A DNA stretch of 64,000 nucleotides from Rhodospirillaceae bacterium (GTDB lineage: Bacteria; Pseudomonadota; Alphaproteobacteria; Rhodospirillales; Rhodospirillaceae). How positions within the stretch are numbered: position 1 is the first letter of the stretch; every line of letters begins with the position of its first letter. The notes beneath the pieces are model-generated. The model was given only the letters and a program-made list of their open reading frames with translations, ran no database searches and was not told where the DNA came from. Both the position numbers and the translations under genes were made by a program. Below, piece by piece: positions 40,998 through 50,253 of this stretch. The stretch spans positions 153,678 through 217,677 of the forward strand of contig JAQWQC010000025.1 of NCBI GenBank assembly GCA_029245025.1, in the 5' to 3' direction.

Positions 40998-42806
40998 ATG
41001 TCCTTTCCGCCTGAGTTTTTGGATGAAATAAGAACCCGTGTATCGGTGTCCTCTGTGGTGGCTCGGTCTGTGAAATTGCAGCGTCGTGGCCGCGAGTTCA
41101 TAGGTTTGAGTCCTTTTACAAGTGAAAAAACGCCATCCTTCACGGTCAGTGATCAGAAGGGTTTCTATCACTGCTTCTCTTCCGGCGAGCATGGCGACAT
41201 TTTCACATTTCTGATGAAGACCCAGAGTTTACCGTTTCCGGAAGCGGTGGAGCAATTGGCAGAAGAAGCTGGGCTGGAAGTGCCAAAGGCGACGCCTCAA
41301 GAAGCGCGGCGTGCAGAGAGACGCACGACCCTCCAAGATGCGGTTGAGTTGGCCTGTCAGTTTTATGAGCAGAAACTTCGATCTCCCGAAGGTCGAAAGG
41401 CCTATGAGTATTTGCGTGACCGTGGGTTAAGCGATGACGTCATCAAGACGTATCGCCTTGGGTATGCACCGAACGGGAACTCTTTAAAAAGTAAGTTGTC
41501 ACGCGACTCCATTGCCGAAGAGGTCGCGATCGAGGCCCGTCTGCTGAGTCCAGGTCAAGATGGTCGGTCGTCTTTCGATTTTTTTCGCGATCGTGTGATG
41601 TTTCCGATTTGCGACGCTCGTGGGCGACCGGTGGCATTTGGCGGCCGAGTCCTCGGTGACGGCGGCCCTAAGTATTTGAATTCGCCAGAGACCCCTTTGT
41701 TTCGCAAAGGGCAATTGGTTTACGCGTTTTCTCAGGCCCGCAAGGAAGCCTCAGACAAAGTGGAGATCATCGTCGCTGAAGGCTATATGGATGTTATCGC
41801 CTTGGCCCAAGCGGGTATTACCAATGCCGTCGCTCCACTGGGCACGGCGCTGACTGAAACCCAAATAGCGCTGTTGTGGCGCATCGCGCCAGAACCCATC
41901 CTGTGTTTCGATGGCGATGCTGCCGGGCGGCAGGCAGCTCTCAGAGCGGCTGATCGCTGTCTGCCTATGCTCGAACCGGGCCGATCTTTGAGGTTCGCCC
42001 TTTTGCCTGCGGGCCAAGACCCAGACGATCTAATTAAATCGGATGGTCGCGAGGCCATGCGCAATGTGCTCGATACCGCTATCCCGCTGTCCGACATAGT
42101 CTGGCGTCGGCTTCTTGAGGGGCGTCGCATCGATACGCCGGAGCGCCGTGCCGCACTGGAAAAGGATGCAGATGATCTGTCGCGTATGATCTCTGATAAC
42201 TCGGTGCAGACTCAGTACCGTCGCCTCATGCGTGATCGGGTGTTTGATCTGTTCCGCAGCCAGCCAGGCCCTGCCGTAAACAGGGCTGCTCCGAGGCGTG
42301 ATAAGGCTCCGGCCATGGTTCAGCCAGAGACAAAATCAAGGCAATTGGACGCTACAGGCCTGCGTCAACGCATACTCCTTGCGACCCTCATTGCCCATCC
42401 GGACCTCTTGGACCACGTCGAGGAGCGCCTTGGTGCCATGCCTTTTGCCGATTCGCGCCTTGACTCGCTTAGGCAATCGGCCTTAATGCACCTCTCGCAA
42501 TCGCCGAACCTTGAATTTGAAGGCTTAAAGACCCACTTAGCCGGATTAGGGTTCGCGGACGAGTTAAAGAAGCTACTGAGTTCAGAGGTTTACGTTCACG
42601 CTGGGTTCGCGCGTCCAAATGCTGAGTTACAGGACGCAACGAGTGGGTGGGATCACACGTTCTCGTTATGCCAGCGCGATGACTTAGAGGCCGATGTTCG
42701 GCGTGCGGCAGACGACCTAATTAATGAGCCGACCGATTCTGCCTTTGCGGTATTTCGGTCTTTGAGGACTGAGGGGCAGGCCTCGGATGACAACGGCGGA
42801 GATTAG
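40998..42806 (+). CDS. dnaG: DNA primase, zinc-site-deficient
   Basis: 602 residues. DnaG makes RNA primers for replication. The TOPRIM core is intact (IIVAEGYMDVIALAQAG, CFDGDAAGRQAALRA), and the catalytic N-terminal motifs and a C-terminal helicase-binding domain are present. In the zinc-binding domain the usual CPFH...CFGCG is replaced by SPFT (38-41) and CFSSG (59-63), so three of four zinc ligands (S38, T41, S62) are missing and only C59 remains. Similar zinc-poor primases may be common in some Alphaproteobacteria, which I could not check. It sits between yqeY and rpoD, the usual macromolecular-synthesis order. Confidence 0.96.
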   Translation: MSFPPEFLDEIRTRVSVSSVVARSVKLQRRGREFIGLSPFTSEKTPSFTVSDQKGFYHCFSSGEHGDIFTFLMKTQSLPFPEAVEQLAEEAGLEVPKATPQEARRAERRTTLQDAVELACQFYEQKLRSPEGRKAYEYLRDRGLSDDVIKTYRLGYAPNGNSLKSKLSRDSIAEEVAIEARLLSPGQDGRSSFDFFRDRVMFPICDARGRPVAFGGRVLGDGGPKYLNSPETPLFRKGQLVYAFSQARKEASDKVEIIVAEGYMDVIALAQAGITNAVAPLGTALTETQIALLWRIAPEPILCFDGDAAGRQAALRAADRCLPMLEPGRSLRFALLPAGQDPDDLIKSDGREAMRNVLDTAIPLSDIVWRRLLEGRRIDTPERRAALEKDADDLSRMISDNSVQTQYRRLMRDRVFDLFRSQPGPAVNRAAPRRDKAPAMVQPETKSRQLDATGLRQRILLATLIAHPDLLDHVEERLGAMPFADSRLDSLRQSALMHLSQSPNLEFEGLKTHLAGLGFADELKKLLSSEVYVHAGFARPNAELQDATSGWDHTFSLCQRDDLEADVRRAADDLINEPTDSAFAVFRSLRTEGQASDDNGGD

Positions 42807-42905
42807 TCTTCGCCCAGCGGGCCCCGATAAGGGCCACTAAAGGGGAGCGGTACGCATCAAACTAGCGGCCGTTGAGATGGTTTAACGAAGGGAGAGCGAC
42901 GCTCC

Positions 42906-44933
42906 ATGGCGACCAAAGCCGCAACCAAGACTGATCAGAAAGAAGAGCGAGAGGAGGGCGATAGCCCACTCCTGGACTCGACAAATGCGTCGGTCAAGAA
43001 GCTGATCCAGAAAGCCAAAGAAAAAGGCTACATCACATACGAAGATCTGAATAGCGCGCTGCCATCTGAAGAGATGTCTTCAGAGCAGATTGAAGACACC
43101 ATGTCGATGCTCTCTGAGATGGGTATAAATGTCGTCGAAGAAGATGAGCAAGAGGACGACAACGCCGAAACCGAGGCCGAAAAGAAGGCGACGGAGGTTG
43201 TCGCCAGTGGCAACGTAGGCGACAGTGACATAGGTCGAACCGATGACCCAGTCCGCATGTACCTGCGTGAGATGGGATCAGTCGAGCTTCTGTCTCGTGA
43301 AGGCGAAATCGCAATTGCCAAACGGATTGAAGCTGGCCGGCAAATGATGATCGGCGGAATTTGCGAGAGCCCGATGACCATTCGCGCGCTAATCTCCTGG
43401 CATGATGCTTTGGTCGAGAGCAACATGCTCTTGCGTGACATTATCGATCTCGATGCGACCTACGCAATCGCCAACCCAGGCGCCAATCAAAATCAGAACA
43501 ACACCAACCCAAACGCTATTCCTGCCACGCCTGTTGGATCCGGTGCGACGCCGAATAACGACAACGCGAAGAAAGACGAAGACAAAACGGCATCGTCTGA
43601 CGGTAAAGACTCCGAAAACGATGCAGGAACAGAAAGCTCAGACGACGATGATATGGACGAAGGAGCTGTATCATTGGCGGCTATGGAAGCTGAGCTGATG
43701 CCAAAGGTCATCGAGGTCTTTGAAAAGATTTCTAACGTTTACACTAAGATGAAGCGAGCTCAAGATCAGCGTCTTACCGCGTTAAAAAACGGTGAGGAAA
43801 TTCCAAAGCCGGTCGAGAAACGCTACCAGAAGTATAAACTTGAACTCATCCAATTGATGGAAGACGTGCATCTCAATAACGCACGGATTGATTACTTGGT
43901 TGAGCAGATGAACGACTTGAATCGGTCATTGATGATTATGGAAGGCCAGCTGATGCAGTTGGCAACCAAGTCCAAGATCAAACGCGATGCCTACATCGAG
44001 CAATATTATGGCAGCGAGCTTGATCCCAAGTGGTTGGCGCGCGTGCGCCGCTTAACCGGAAAGGGCTGGAAGGACTTCGGTGCGAAGTACAAGTCTGAGA
44101 TCCAAGATCTGCGGACTGGTATCGCCGAAGTATCTGAAATTGCCGGCCTGTCTATATCCGAATTGCGCCTGATGGTTTCCACCGTGCAAAAAGGCGAGCG
44201 GGAAGCGTCTAAGGCCAAGAAGGAAATGATTGAGGCCAACTTGCGCCTCGTGATTTCCATCGCAAAAAAATACACCAATCGCGGCCTACAATTCCTTGCT
44301 TTAATTCAGGAAGGAAATATCGGCTTGATGAAGGCCGTTGATAAGTTTGAGTATCGCCGCGGCTACAAGTTCTCCACTTATGCGACGTGGTGGATTCGTC
44401 AGGCGATTACCCGTTCCATTGCGGACCAGGCGCGGACTATTCGTATCCCGGTTCACATGATTGAGACAATCAACAAGCTGGTGCGGACATCGCGCCAGAT
44501 GTTGCATGAGATCGGGCGTGAACCGACGCCAGAAGAGTTGGCAGAGAAATTACAGATGCCACTCGAGAAGGTGCGCAAAGTTCTGAAGATTGCCAAAGAG
44601 CCGATTTCTCTAGAAACGCCTATTGGCGACGAAGAAGACAGTCATCTTGGTGACTTCATTGAAGATAAAAATGCCACGCAGCCAATCGATGCTGCGATCC
44701 AAGGTAACCTGCGGGAAACCACCACCCGTGTATTGGCTAGTTTGACGCCTCGAGAAGAACGTGTGCTACGTATGCGGTTTGGCATCGGCATGAATACGGA
44801 CCATACCCTGGAAGAGGTTGGTCAGCAGTTCTCAGTTACGCGCGAACGTATTCGCCAGATTGAAGCCAAGGCTCTGCGTAAATTGAAGCACCCAAGCCGG
44901 TCGCGGAAATTGAGAAGTTTCCTCGATAACTAG
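42906..44933 (+). CDS. rpoD: Primary sigma factor RpoD (sigma-70)
   Basis: 675 residues. Region 1.1 (about 25-75) is followed by region 1.2 ([20 protein letters not shown]). The non-conserved region contains an Asn/Pro- and Asp/Ser-rich low-complexity stretch at about 190-253. Region 2 ([40 protein letters not shown]) binds the -10 element. Region 4.2 ([20 protein letters not shown]) binds the -35 element. It directs RNA polymerase to housekeeping promoters. AAGGGAGAG precedes the ATG and a terminator follows. Confidence 0.98.
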   Translation: MATKAATKTDQKEEREEGDSPLLDSTNASVKKLIQKAKEKGYITYEDLNSALPSEEMSSEQIEDTMSMLSEMGINVVEEDEQEDDNAETEAEKKATEVVASGNVGDSDIGRTDDPVRMYLREMGSVELLSREGEIAIAKRIEAGRQMMIGGICESPMTIRALISWHDALVESNMLLRDIIDLDATYAIANPGANQNQNNTNPNAIPATPVGSGATPNNDNAKKDEDKTASSDGKDSENDAGTESSDDDDMDEGAVSLAAMEAELMPKVIEVFEKISNVYTKMKRAQDQRLTALKNGEEIPKPVEKRYQKYKLELIQLMEDVHLNNARIDYLVEQMNDLNRSLMIMEGQLMQLATKSKIKRDAYIEQYYGSELDPKWLARVRRLTGKGWKDFGAKYKSEIQDLRTGIAEVSEIAGLSISELRLMVSTVQKGEREASKAKKEMIEANLRLVISIAKKYTNRGLQFLALIQEGNIGLMKAVDKFEYRRGYKFSTYATWWIRQAITRSIADQARTIRIPVHMIETINKLVRTSRQMLHEIGREPTPEELAEKLQMPLEKVRKVLKIAKEPISLETPIGDEEDSHLGDFIEDKNATQPIDAAIQGNLRETTTRVLASLTPREERVLRMRFGIGMNTDHTLEEVGQQFSVTRERIRQIEAKALRKLKHPSRSRKLRSFLDN

Positions 44934-44959
44934 TCGGCGAGTTCAGAACGAAATAATAC

Positions 44960-44990
44960 GGAGCGCTTCTTGGAGCGCCCAGTTTTTTTT
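44960..44990 (+). terminator. Intrinsic terminator after rpoD
   Basis: A GC-rich stem GG(A)GCGC / GCGCCC with one bulged A and an 8-base loop is followed by AG and eight T. It lies 26 bp after the rpoD stop and ends the yqeY-dnaG-rpoD block. Confidence 0.75.
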
Positions 44991-45006
44991 GTGGCGAGTC
45001 GTTTAT

Positions 45007-45960
45007 TTACTCGGCGAGAAACGCTCTCACGATTTCAGCCATTTCTTCAGTGTGCATATCCAAATGCCCATGGGTCCAGCCCGGCAAATCGTGGATGTAT
45101 CCGTTCTTGAGGAATGGCTTGGCCCGCGGCGTTTGCTCCCACAGGTCATCTTCTGGATTTAAGATTAAGATTGGCTGTTCGACTTGTGGCAATGTTGCTG
45201 TCAAATCGTACGCAAAGGCGGAACGGAATCCCCAGTTGCCAGTCCTAAAGTGGCGCAGCCGTTCAATGCTGATGTCTTCATAGCGTTCATCGGTCATATC
45301 GCGAAACATGCCTCGACCTGTTTTGCGAATGTTCTCTCCTGTGGAGATCAATACGTCTGCGAATGGCGGTGGAGGGTCGTATATCCGTGCGCTGTACTCA
45401 TCGATAATTGCTTGATCGAATATGGGTGCAGAAATCATAACAACCTTGCGGATGCGATCCGGGTAGCGCATCGCCAAGTCCGCTGAGGTGAACGAGCCGG
45501 TGTGATACCCCATCACATCGACCGTCTGCAAACCAATCGAGTCCATGAACCCGATCATTGCATCCGCGAGGTCACCGATGAGCGGAGGTTCAGCCGGCGT
45601 ATCCGAGCCGCCATAACCCGGCGTATCGGGCGCTACCGCGAAACGGTCCCGACCCATTTCTGCGAGCCAGTAGTCATAAACAATGCCTGATAATGGGCTG
45701 GCGTGGAGGCACATCAGTGGTACTTCTGGAGAGTCCTTATTGCCTGCGTATCGATAGTGTATTTGACCAAAGGGTCCGTCGGTATACGCCTTACGAACAC
45801 TGGGAATAGGCCCGTCTGATGTCATTTTCGTGTCTCCGCTATGGGCGGCTAGGACAGATCGTGACACCGCGCCACCACCAATCACAGTTCCTGTAAGGAG
45901 CGTCGCAGCTTGTCTACGACTTAACGTGGGATTGATAGATTTCAGTTGGTTCTGGGTCAT
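45007..45960 (-). CDS. Tat-type exported alpha/beta hydrolase, His at nucleophile position
   Basis: 317 residues. The N-terminus has a twin-arginine-like SRRQAATLLTG and a hydrophobic run ending near SVLAAHS. The hydrolase fold shows the strand-loop MCLHASPLSG, DTPGYGGSDTP, and a late histidine in WTHGHLDMH. At the nucleophile elbow the expected G-x-S-x-G reads GYHTG (151-155), placing His153 where serine or aspartate normally sits. It may belong to a family branch with a different chemistry. It lies just outside the putative island, upstream of the tRNA. Confidence 0.82.
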   Translation of the reverse strand: MTQNQLKSINPTLSRRQAATLLTGTVIGGGAVSRSVLAAHSGDTKMTSDGPIPSVRKAYTDGPFGQIHYRYAGNKDSPEVPLMCLHASPLSGIVYDYWLAEMGRDRFAVAPDTPGYGGSDTPAEPPLIGDLADAMIGFMDSIGLQTVDVMGYHTGSFTSADLAMRYPDRIRKVVMISAPIFDQAIIDEYSARIYDPPPPFADVLISTGENIRKTGRGMFRDMTDERYEDISIERLRHFRTGNWGFRSAFAYDLTATLPQVEQPILILNPEDDLWEQTPRAKPFLKNGYIHDLPGWTHGHLDMHTEEMAEIVRAFLAE

Positions 45961-46140
45961 GCCGTTACCACTTTGGTTGGGAGTTCTTAACCTAGCTTAT
46001 GCGTCGTCTAATTTCGATGATCGGGTCCCATCTTCGGCGGATATCAGTTGTTTTTTGCTAACGTTCTATCTGTGTGCTTGACCTAGATGCGCGTGGCGCT
46101 ACTTTGTCGCTCGCTCGGGACTTCTTTGGCCGGGCGGGTG

Positions 46141-46217
46141 GGGCCCGTAGCTCAACTGGTTAGAGCCGGCCGCTCATAACGGTCTGGTTGCAGGTTCGAG
46201 TCCTGCCGGGCCCACCA
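46141..46217 (+). tRNA. tRNA with CAU anticodon (Met or Ile2)
   Basis: A complete 77-nt cloverleaf with encoded CCA: acceptor GGGCCCG paired with CGGGCCC, D-stem GCTC/GAGC, and anticodon stem GGCCG/CGGTC around the loop CTCATAA. The T-arm is GCAGG TTCGAGT CCTGC. The anticodon CAT could be elongator methionine or the lysidine-modified isoleucine tRNA reading AUA; I cannot separate these by eye. Its 3' end overlaps the start of a 173-bp repeat that marks one edge of the putative island. Confidence 0.95.
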
Positions 46218-46384
46218 TTCATTTTTGCTCGAACCGGCATCCAGATAATTTTAGACCCTAAATGGCGCAGAACTGCGCGGTTTAGCGCGTGTGAGAGACG
46301 GTATCGTCGCTCTAGTTTTGAAGAAACAGCCCAGAATATCCAAAAGTCTCTACCGGCGAATAGAGACATCCAGAATGTGAGTTC
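46212..46384 (+). repeat. Left copy of 173-bp island-flanking repeat
   Basis: It starts in the last bases of the tRNA (CCACCATTC) and matches the copy at 58250-58422 without large gaps. Shared blocks are TTTGCTCGAACC, AAATGGCGCAGAACTGCG followed by GGTTT one base later, GAGAGAC, CAAAAG-CTCT and GACATCCAGAA. Blocks fall at the same offsets to within 1 bp. It contains the 12-bp dyad CGCAGAACTGCG at 46266-46277. Confidence 0.8.
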
Positions 46385-46407
46385 GCTGTTGTGGTGTTTT
46401 AATCGGG

Positions 46408-48087
46408 TTATTGAGGTGGGAAGCCAAGAAGTTGGCGTTGCTGATCCCAGGCTTCTGGCAACTTAGCGGTCCTCTTAAGGCGCTCGGCGGTCAGTTCCAT
46501 AGGCTGGCGTCCTTCGAGAATCGCCTGAACAATATCGGGTGCGAGAAAAGCCAGTGGCAAGATTCGTGTGATGTCACTGGCATCCATATTTTTACTTTCC
46601 GCTATGGCATTGATTGATGGAATGTCACCGCTGCTGAGTTGCAGCCACCATGACCGGGCATTGGCGATCAAACTAATGAGGTTGGTATCCTGCGACCTCG
46701 TGTAAGCGTCTTCGGCTTGAATAATGAGCTTTGTCTCCACGCCCCGACGCTGAAGCTTGACCGGAACCGAGATCGTCAAATAAGAGGCTTGGCCGTCGAT
46801 TTCGTCAGTAGGGTTCAGTCCGAGCTTTCGTTGTAACGCTGATTTTCTGATGTTGATCGTGATGGCATCGCCAGCGACCCTGATGCGGCAACACAGAGCT
46901 TTAAGCGTCGTCCTGCAAACGAGATTCGCTCCGAGTTCATCTGATTTGGTGAGTGCCGCATTCAGTTTATCGGACCCGACTTGGTCCAGGCCCAATGCAT
47001 CAATGAGCCGATTCTGGTTGCGGAGAAACTGCTCAAGTGCTCCGATCACGGCGCGCTCTATTTCCGGCGCGGGGAGGCGCCAGCCGTCAGCGGTTTGGGT
47101 TGTGCCATGCATCAGGCGCTTGGAGATGTAATACCGGTATCGCTTACCTTTCTTGTTGGTGTGGGTGGGGCAAAGACGATCACCTGTGTCGTCGAAAATA
47201 AATCCTGTCAGAAGGTGTTGGTCTATTGTGTTTGTAGGGGAGCGGCGTTTCGTGGCTTTGTCAGCGAGGCAACGTTGCACAGCCTCGAATGTTTTCTGGC
47301 CGACGATGGCTTCGTGTTGACCAGGGTACCGATGTCCTTTGTGAACAACATCGCCCGCGTAAAGTGGGTTGGCTAGCAACTGATACAAATGCCCACGGGA
47401 GAAGGGGCGTCCACCGGACTTTGAACCGTCGGCTATGGTCCGCACTTTGGTTTTATGACCTCGTTTCTCAGACTCGATAGCAAGAGCACGAACCGATCCC
47501 AAGTCCAGATAAAGATTGAAGAGTGCTCGGACCGTTTCTGCTTCGCCAGGGACAATGATCAGTTTCTTATCCTTGGCTTCATATCCGAGCGGGGCTTGGC
47601 CCCCCATCCACATGCCCTTTTTCTTAGACGCGGCGATCTTGTCGCGGATGCGCTCTCCGGTGACCTCGCGCTCGAACTGTGCGAAGGACAGAAGCACGTT
47701 GAGAGTCAGGCGTCCCATGGAGGTCGAGGTGTTGAACTGCTGAGTGACCGAGACGAAGGAAATGCCCTGAGCATCAAACAACTCAACCATTTTAGAAAAG
47801 TCGGTCAGGGAGCGGGTCAGCCGGTCGACTTTGTAAACTACAACCAGATCGACCTTGCCAGCCTCGATGTCGGCCAGTAGCGCCTTGAGGGCAGGGCGCT
47901 CCATCGTCCCACCCGACAGACCACCATCGTCATATCGTGTCGTTAGGGCTTTCCAGCCAAGACCACGCTGAGACTTAATAAAGGCCGCACACGCTTCGCG
48001 TTGCGCATCCAGGGAGTTGAACTCTTGTTCCAACCCCTCTTCAGTAGATTTGCGGGTGTAGATGGCGCAGCGCAGACGCTTGCTCAT
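46408..48087 (-). CDS. Large serine recombinase
   Basis: 559 residues from the ATG at 48087, which overlaps the DUF2924 stop (ATGA). The resolvase-type catalytic domain carries the nucleophile S14 in IYTRKSTEEG, then DDGGLSGGTMERPAL, VYKVDRLTRSLTDF and FEREVTGERIRDKI. A Recombinase domain follows (QAPLGYEAKDKKLIIVPGE, GRPFSRGHLYQLLANPLYAG). In the zinc-ribbon region the usual cysteines are largely absent (LLTGFIFDDTGDRLCPTH). It should integrate or excise DNA between short att sites and is the likely mover of the island. Confidence 0.93.
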   Translation of the reverse strand: MSKRLRCAIYTRKSTEEGLEQEFNSLDAQREACAAFIKSQRGLGWKALTTRYDDGGLSGGTMERPALKALLADIEAGKVDLVVVYKVDRLTRSLTDFSKMVELFDAQGISFVSVTQQFNTSTSMGRLTLNVLLSFAQFEREVTGERIRDKIAASKKKGMWMGGQAPLGYEAKDKKLIIVPGEAETVRALFNLYLDLGSVRALAIESEKRGHKTKVRTIADGSKSGGRPFSRGHLYQLLANPLYAGDVVHKGHRYPGQHEAIVGQKTFEAVQRCLADKATKRRSPTNTIDQHLLTGFIFDDTGDRLCPTHTNKKGKRYRYYISKRLMHGTTQTADGWRLPAPEIERAVIGALEQFLRNQNRLIDALGLDQVGSDKLNAALTKSDELGANLVCRTTLKALCCRIRVAGDAITINIRKSALQRKLGLNPTDEIDGQASYLTISVPVKLQRRGVETKLIIQAEDAYTRSQDTNLISLIANARSWWLQLSSGDIPSINAIAESKNMDASDITRILPLAFLAPDIVQAILEGRQPMELTAERLKRTAKLPEAWDQQRQLLGFPPQ

Positions 48088-48527
48088 AACCCAAAGAACC
48101 TGGGGCCGGACCATCGTGTGCCCGTGATCAGCCGCGCGATTTCAGACAGAGACCGGTAGGTTGCTCCTTTATAGATACAGCCATCATCAAGGACATCTAC
48201 AAAGTGGGTCTCGCCATGCCATTCTCGGACCAGGCGGGTGCCCGGCCCGGCGATCTTCCGTTGCGGCTGGGCGGGTTGTCGTTCTTTTTTATCCAGCTCG
48301 GGTGAAGCGAGCCGTTCCAACATGCGCACCTCTTTGGCCCGCAAGCCGCCATAAGCTTTCTCTTGTATCCGATAGGTGAGGGCATAAGCCAGAAGCCTGC
48401 GGCTCAGGCCTTTGGGCGGAGAAACGTTGAACTCTGCTTGCCAATGTTTGGCTAGGTCACGTCGAGGTGTTTCTGCGATGGTGGCAAAGTCCGCCGCCAC
48501 CGTGTCACGAGGTGTTTTCGCGGGCAT
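48084..48527 (-). CDS. DUF2924 protein (recombinase partner)
   Basis: 147 residues from the ATG at 48527 (MPAKTPRD). The C-terminal block PGTRLVREWHGETHFVDVLD, with YRSLSEIARLITGTRWSGPR and FFGL at the end, is the DUF2924 signature. The N-terminal half is basic and helical (RRLLAYALTYRIQEKAYGG). These proteins are regularly found directly before serine recombinase genes in alphaproteobacterial mobile elements, and the 4-bp overlap here indicates translational coupling. The function is unknown; a recombination accessory factor is a guess. Confidence 0.9.
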   Translation of the reverse strand: MPAKTPRDTVAADFATIAETPRRDLAKHWQAEFNVSPPKGLSRRLLAYALTYRIQEKAYGGLRAKEVRMLERLASPELDKKERQPAQPQRKIAGPGTRLVREWHGETHFVDVLDDGCIYKGATYRSLSEIARLITGTRWSGPRFFGL

Positions 48528-48769
48528 TTGGGATATCCGTGTTCGAAGCCACGGTGATCGCGGCTCTTCCACTGACCACGGCCCCGTCGTTGGATGACCA
48601 GGGCGTTTGGGCTCATTTGAGCCGTTAGCTCATCGCAATGAACGCTTCTTATAAGCGGCAACTCAAGCGCAGTCATTCGGTCTCCAAGAGGCCGTTTAAT
48701 GTCAGGACCTGAGAGTTCATTGCTGGAAGCGTAATGCCAACTTCCGATCAAAACAGGGTTATTGTTCAT
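48452..48769 (-). CDS. Possible small gene upstream of DUF2924
   Basis: 105 residues from an ATG at 48769 preceded by a strong GGAGGAGA ribosome binding site at ideal spacing. The first 60 residues (SWHYASSNELSGPDIKRPLG) look protein-like, but the last part overlaps the DUF2924 gene in another frame and is Arg/His-rich. Either a short unknown gene with an overlapping tail or a longer gene cut by a frameshift is possible. I do not recognise it. Confidence 0.35.
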   Translation of the reverse strand: MNNNPVLIGSWHYASSNELSGPDIKRPLGDRMTALELPLIRSVHCDELTAQMSPNALVIQRRGRGQWKSRDHRGFEHGYPKCPRKHLVTRWRRTLPPSQKHLDVT

Positions 48770-49036
48770 GGAAACAGTCTCCTCCAGGCTGGAACCGCAA
48801 AGTGCGGTATGGCCGTCTTTGGCTTCGGACATGTTTTTAGAGTGCTCTGGCGGCCCAACGTGTGGTTGCTCACAACGGCGGTTCTGTTTCTTTTCAGCCA
48901 ACTATGCTTATGTGACGGGTGAATGATTTCAGAAGGTGACGCTTTCTGTGCAGCACTTACTGCTAAACACAGTTCTAGTCTTAATAGATGAGAGATATTT
49001 AAGACGCCCGGGAGAGCGTTCGGGTAGGAGACTGAT

Positions 49037-49873
49037 TTGACATTGCAACGCTGGCTGATCGTATATCTGGCCTATCCAGTATTGCTTGCTGTTTTTAATG
49101 GAGTGAGGGGAACAGTATGGGCGCCAGAAATGGGCGCAACGGATACCATATTAATGTTTCTGTTTTGTGGATTATTAACCTATTGGTTTGCCGCATTGGT
49201 TGCCCATTCACTGCATCATGCCATGGCCACTTGGTCCATACATCCAGTGTTCGCGTTGATCAGCGGAATCATTGCGGCGCTCTTCTTCTCTTATTTCGTG
49301 ATTTTGGTCTACATAAACGCCGTCGCCGATATTTATCCGAGCTTAGCAAAGCTCATCAACGCAGATGGTTCTGTGTTAACGGACGGCTTGATCGACTATG
49401 TCACTCGGCCATCCACCTTGATACCGGTACCGCTCTGGTTGGGTGCGAACTACGTTTACGAAGCTATTAGCAAAGACGTGCTTTTTTTTCCGAGTTTGCG
49501 CGAGAAGTCTGAACCCGCATCTTCACAGAAAGCGCCAAACCTGACGACGTCACCCTTTTTTACCAAGCTGAAGCGAGAGCTCGGCCAAAACATCCTAGCC
49601 CTGGAGGCTCAGGAACATTATGTGCGGGTCTACACGGATAAGGGCGACAGTCTGGTGCTTTACCGTTTCGGGGATGCGGTGCAGGAAGTTGCCTTGAGTT
49701 TCAACGGCTTGCGCGTGCACAGGTCCTATTGGATCGCGAAAGCCGCCGTTAGCGAAATTTACCCTGCAAAGAGCTCGTACAGGCTTAAGCTCTCTAATGA
49801 CCTCGAGGTCCCCGTGAGCAACGCCTATAAAAAAGTTGTCGAGGAGCATCTCGTTTCTGGCTCTAAAGTTTAA
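49037..49873 (+). CDS. Membrane-anchored LytTR-domain regulator
   Basis: 278 residues from a TTG start with AGGAG 7 bases upstream. The N-terminal half has about four membrane helices (IVYLAYPVLLAVFNGV, ILMFLFCGLLTYWFAALVA, ISGIIAALFFSYFVILVYI). The C-terminal 100 residues are a LytTR DNA-binding domain (ILALEAQEHYVRVYTDKGDS, GLRVHRSYWIAKAAVSEI, LKLSNDLEVPVSNAYKK). This one-component membrane layout has no receiver domain. It sits 380 bp upstream of a TonB receptor gene with phased direct repeats in between, so it probably controls that cluster in response to an envelope or extracellular signal. Confidence 0.88.
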   Translation: MTLQRWLIVYLAYPVLLAVFNGVRGTVWAPEMGATDTILMFLFCGLLTYWFAALVAHSLHHAMATWSIHPVFALISGIIAALFFSYFVILVYINAVADIYPSLAKLINADGSVLTDGLIDYVTRPSTLIPVPLWLGANYVYEAISKDVLFFPSLREKSEPASSQKAPNLTTSPFFTKLKRELGQNILALEAQEHYVRVYTDKGDSLVLYRFGDAVQEVALSFNGLRVHRSYWIAKAAVSEIYPAKSSYRLKLSNDLEVPVSNAYKKVVEEHLVSGSKV

Positions 49874-50111
49874 GGTTAGGCCTGATGCAATCCTTTTGTT
49901 GAGAATCGTTCGCGCTTCTCGAATGCATCTTCATGCATGAAACGTATGCATAAGCGCGCGCTCGAGAAGAATTGTGCCGAACCAAGCAAATCTAAGATGC
50001 GTCGGTGTGCCTGCTAACTCATGATCATCATCTTATCCGCAGAGTCCGCGGCAACGGGGCTTTATAAGTTGAGTGAGACATCACGTCGATCACGAATTAA
50101 TCCAGACAATT

Positions 50112-50142
50112 TTTCATAAGTATTTGGACAGGCTTTCATAAG
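50112..50142 (+). promoter_or_regulatory. Phased direct repeats, candidate LytTR site
   Basis: Two perfect 9-bp direct repeats TTTCATAAG at 50112-50120 and 50134-50142, start-to-start distance 22 bp (13-bp spacer). LytTR proteins typically bind pairs of about 9-bp direct repeats separated by roughly two helical turns. A weak TTGCAT (50147) and TATTTG (50171) follow at 18-bp spacing. Binding by the neighbouring regulator is inferred. Confidence 0.5.
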
Positions 50143-50214
50143 CAATTTGCATAGCGTGGTCTAATAAATGTATTTGTTTTTAAGGATCGATGTCTTCACC
50201 GTCACTAAATGAAG

Positions 50215-50233
50215 GACTTAATGTACTTAAGTC
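50215..50233 (+). promoter_or_regulatory. Inverted repeat in TonB-receptor leader
   Basis: GACTTAA and TTAAGTC form a perfect 7-bp inverted repeat around TGTAC, 20 bp before the receptor start codon and just ahead of its GGGGAGAG ribosome binding site. It could be an operator or an mRNA hairpin affecting translation. No regulator can be assigned. Confidence 0.35.
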
Positions 50234-50253
50234 TTAATAGGGGAGAGCTACTA

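Noticed and set aside
42807..42905. Terminator between dnaG and rpoD
   Set aside because: A short GGCCC/GGGCC stem exists at about 42820 but no T run follows, so read-through into rpoD is expected.
46160..46369. Open frame antisense to the tRNA, ending GPGRTRTCNQTVMSGRL-like
   Set aside because: This peptide is a well-known artefact of translating tRNA genes on the opposite strand; the tRNA cloverleaf explains the sequence.
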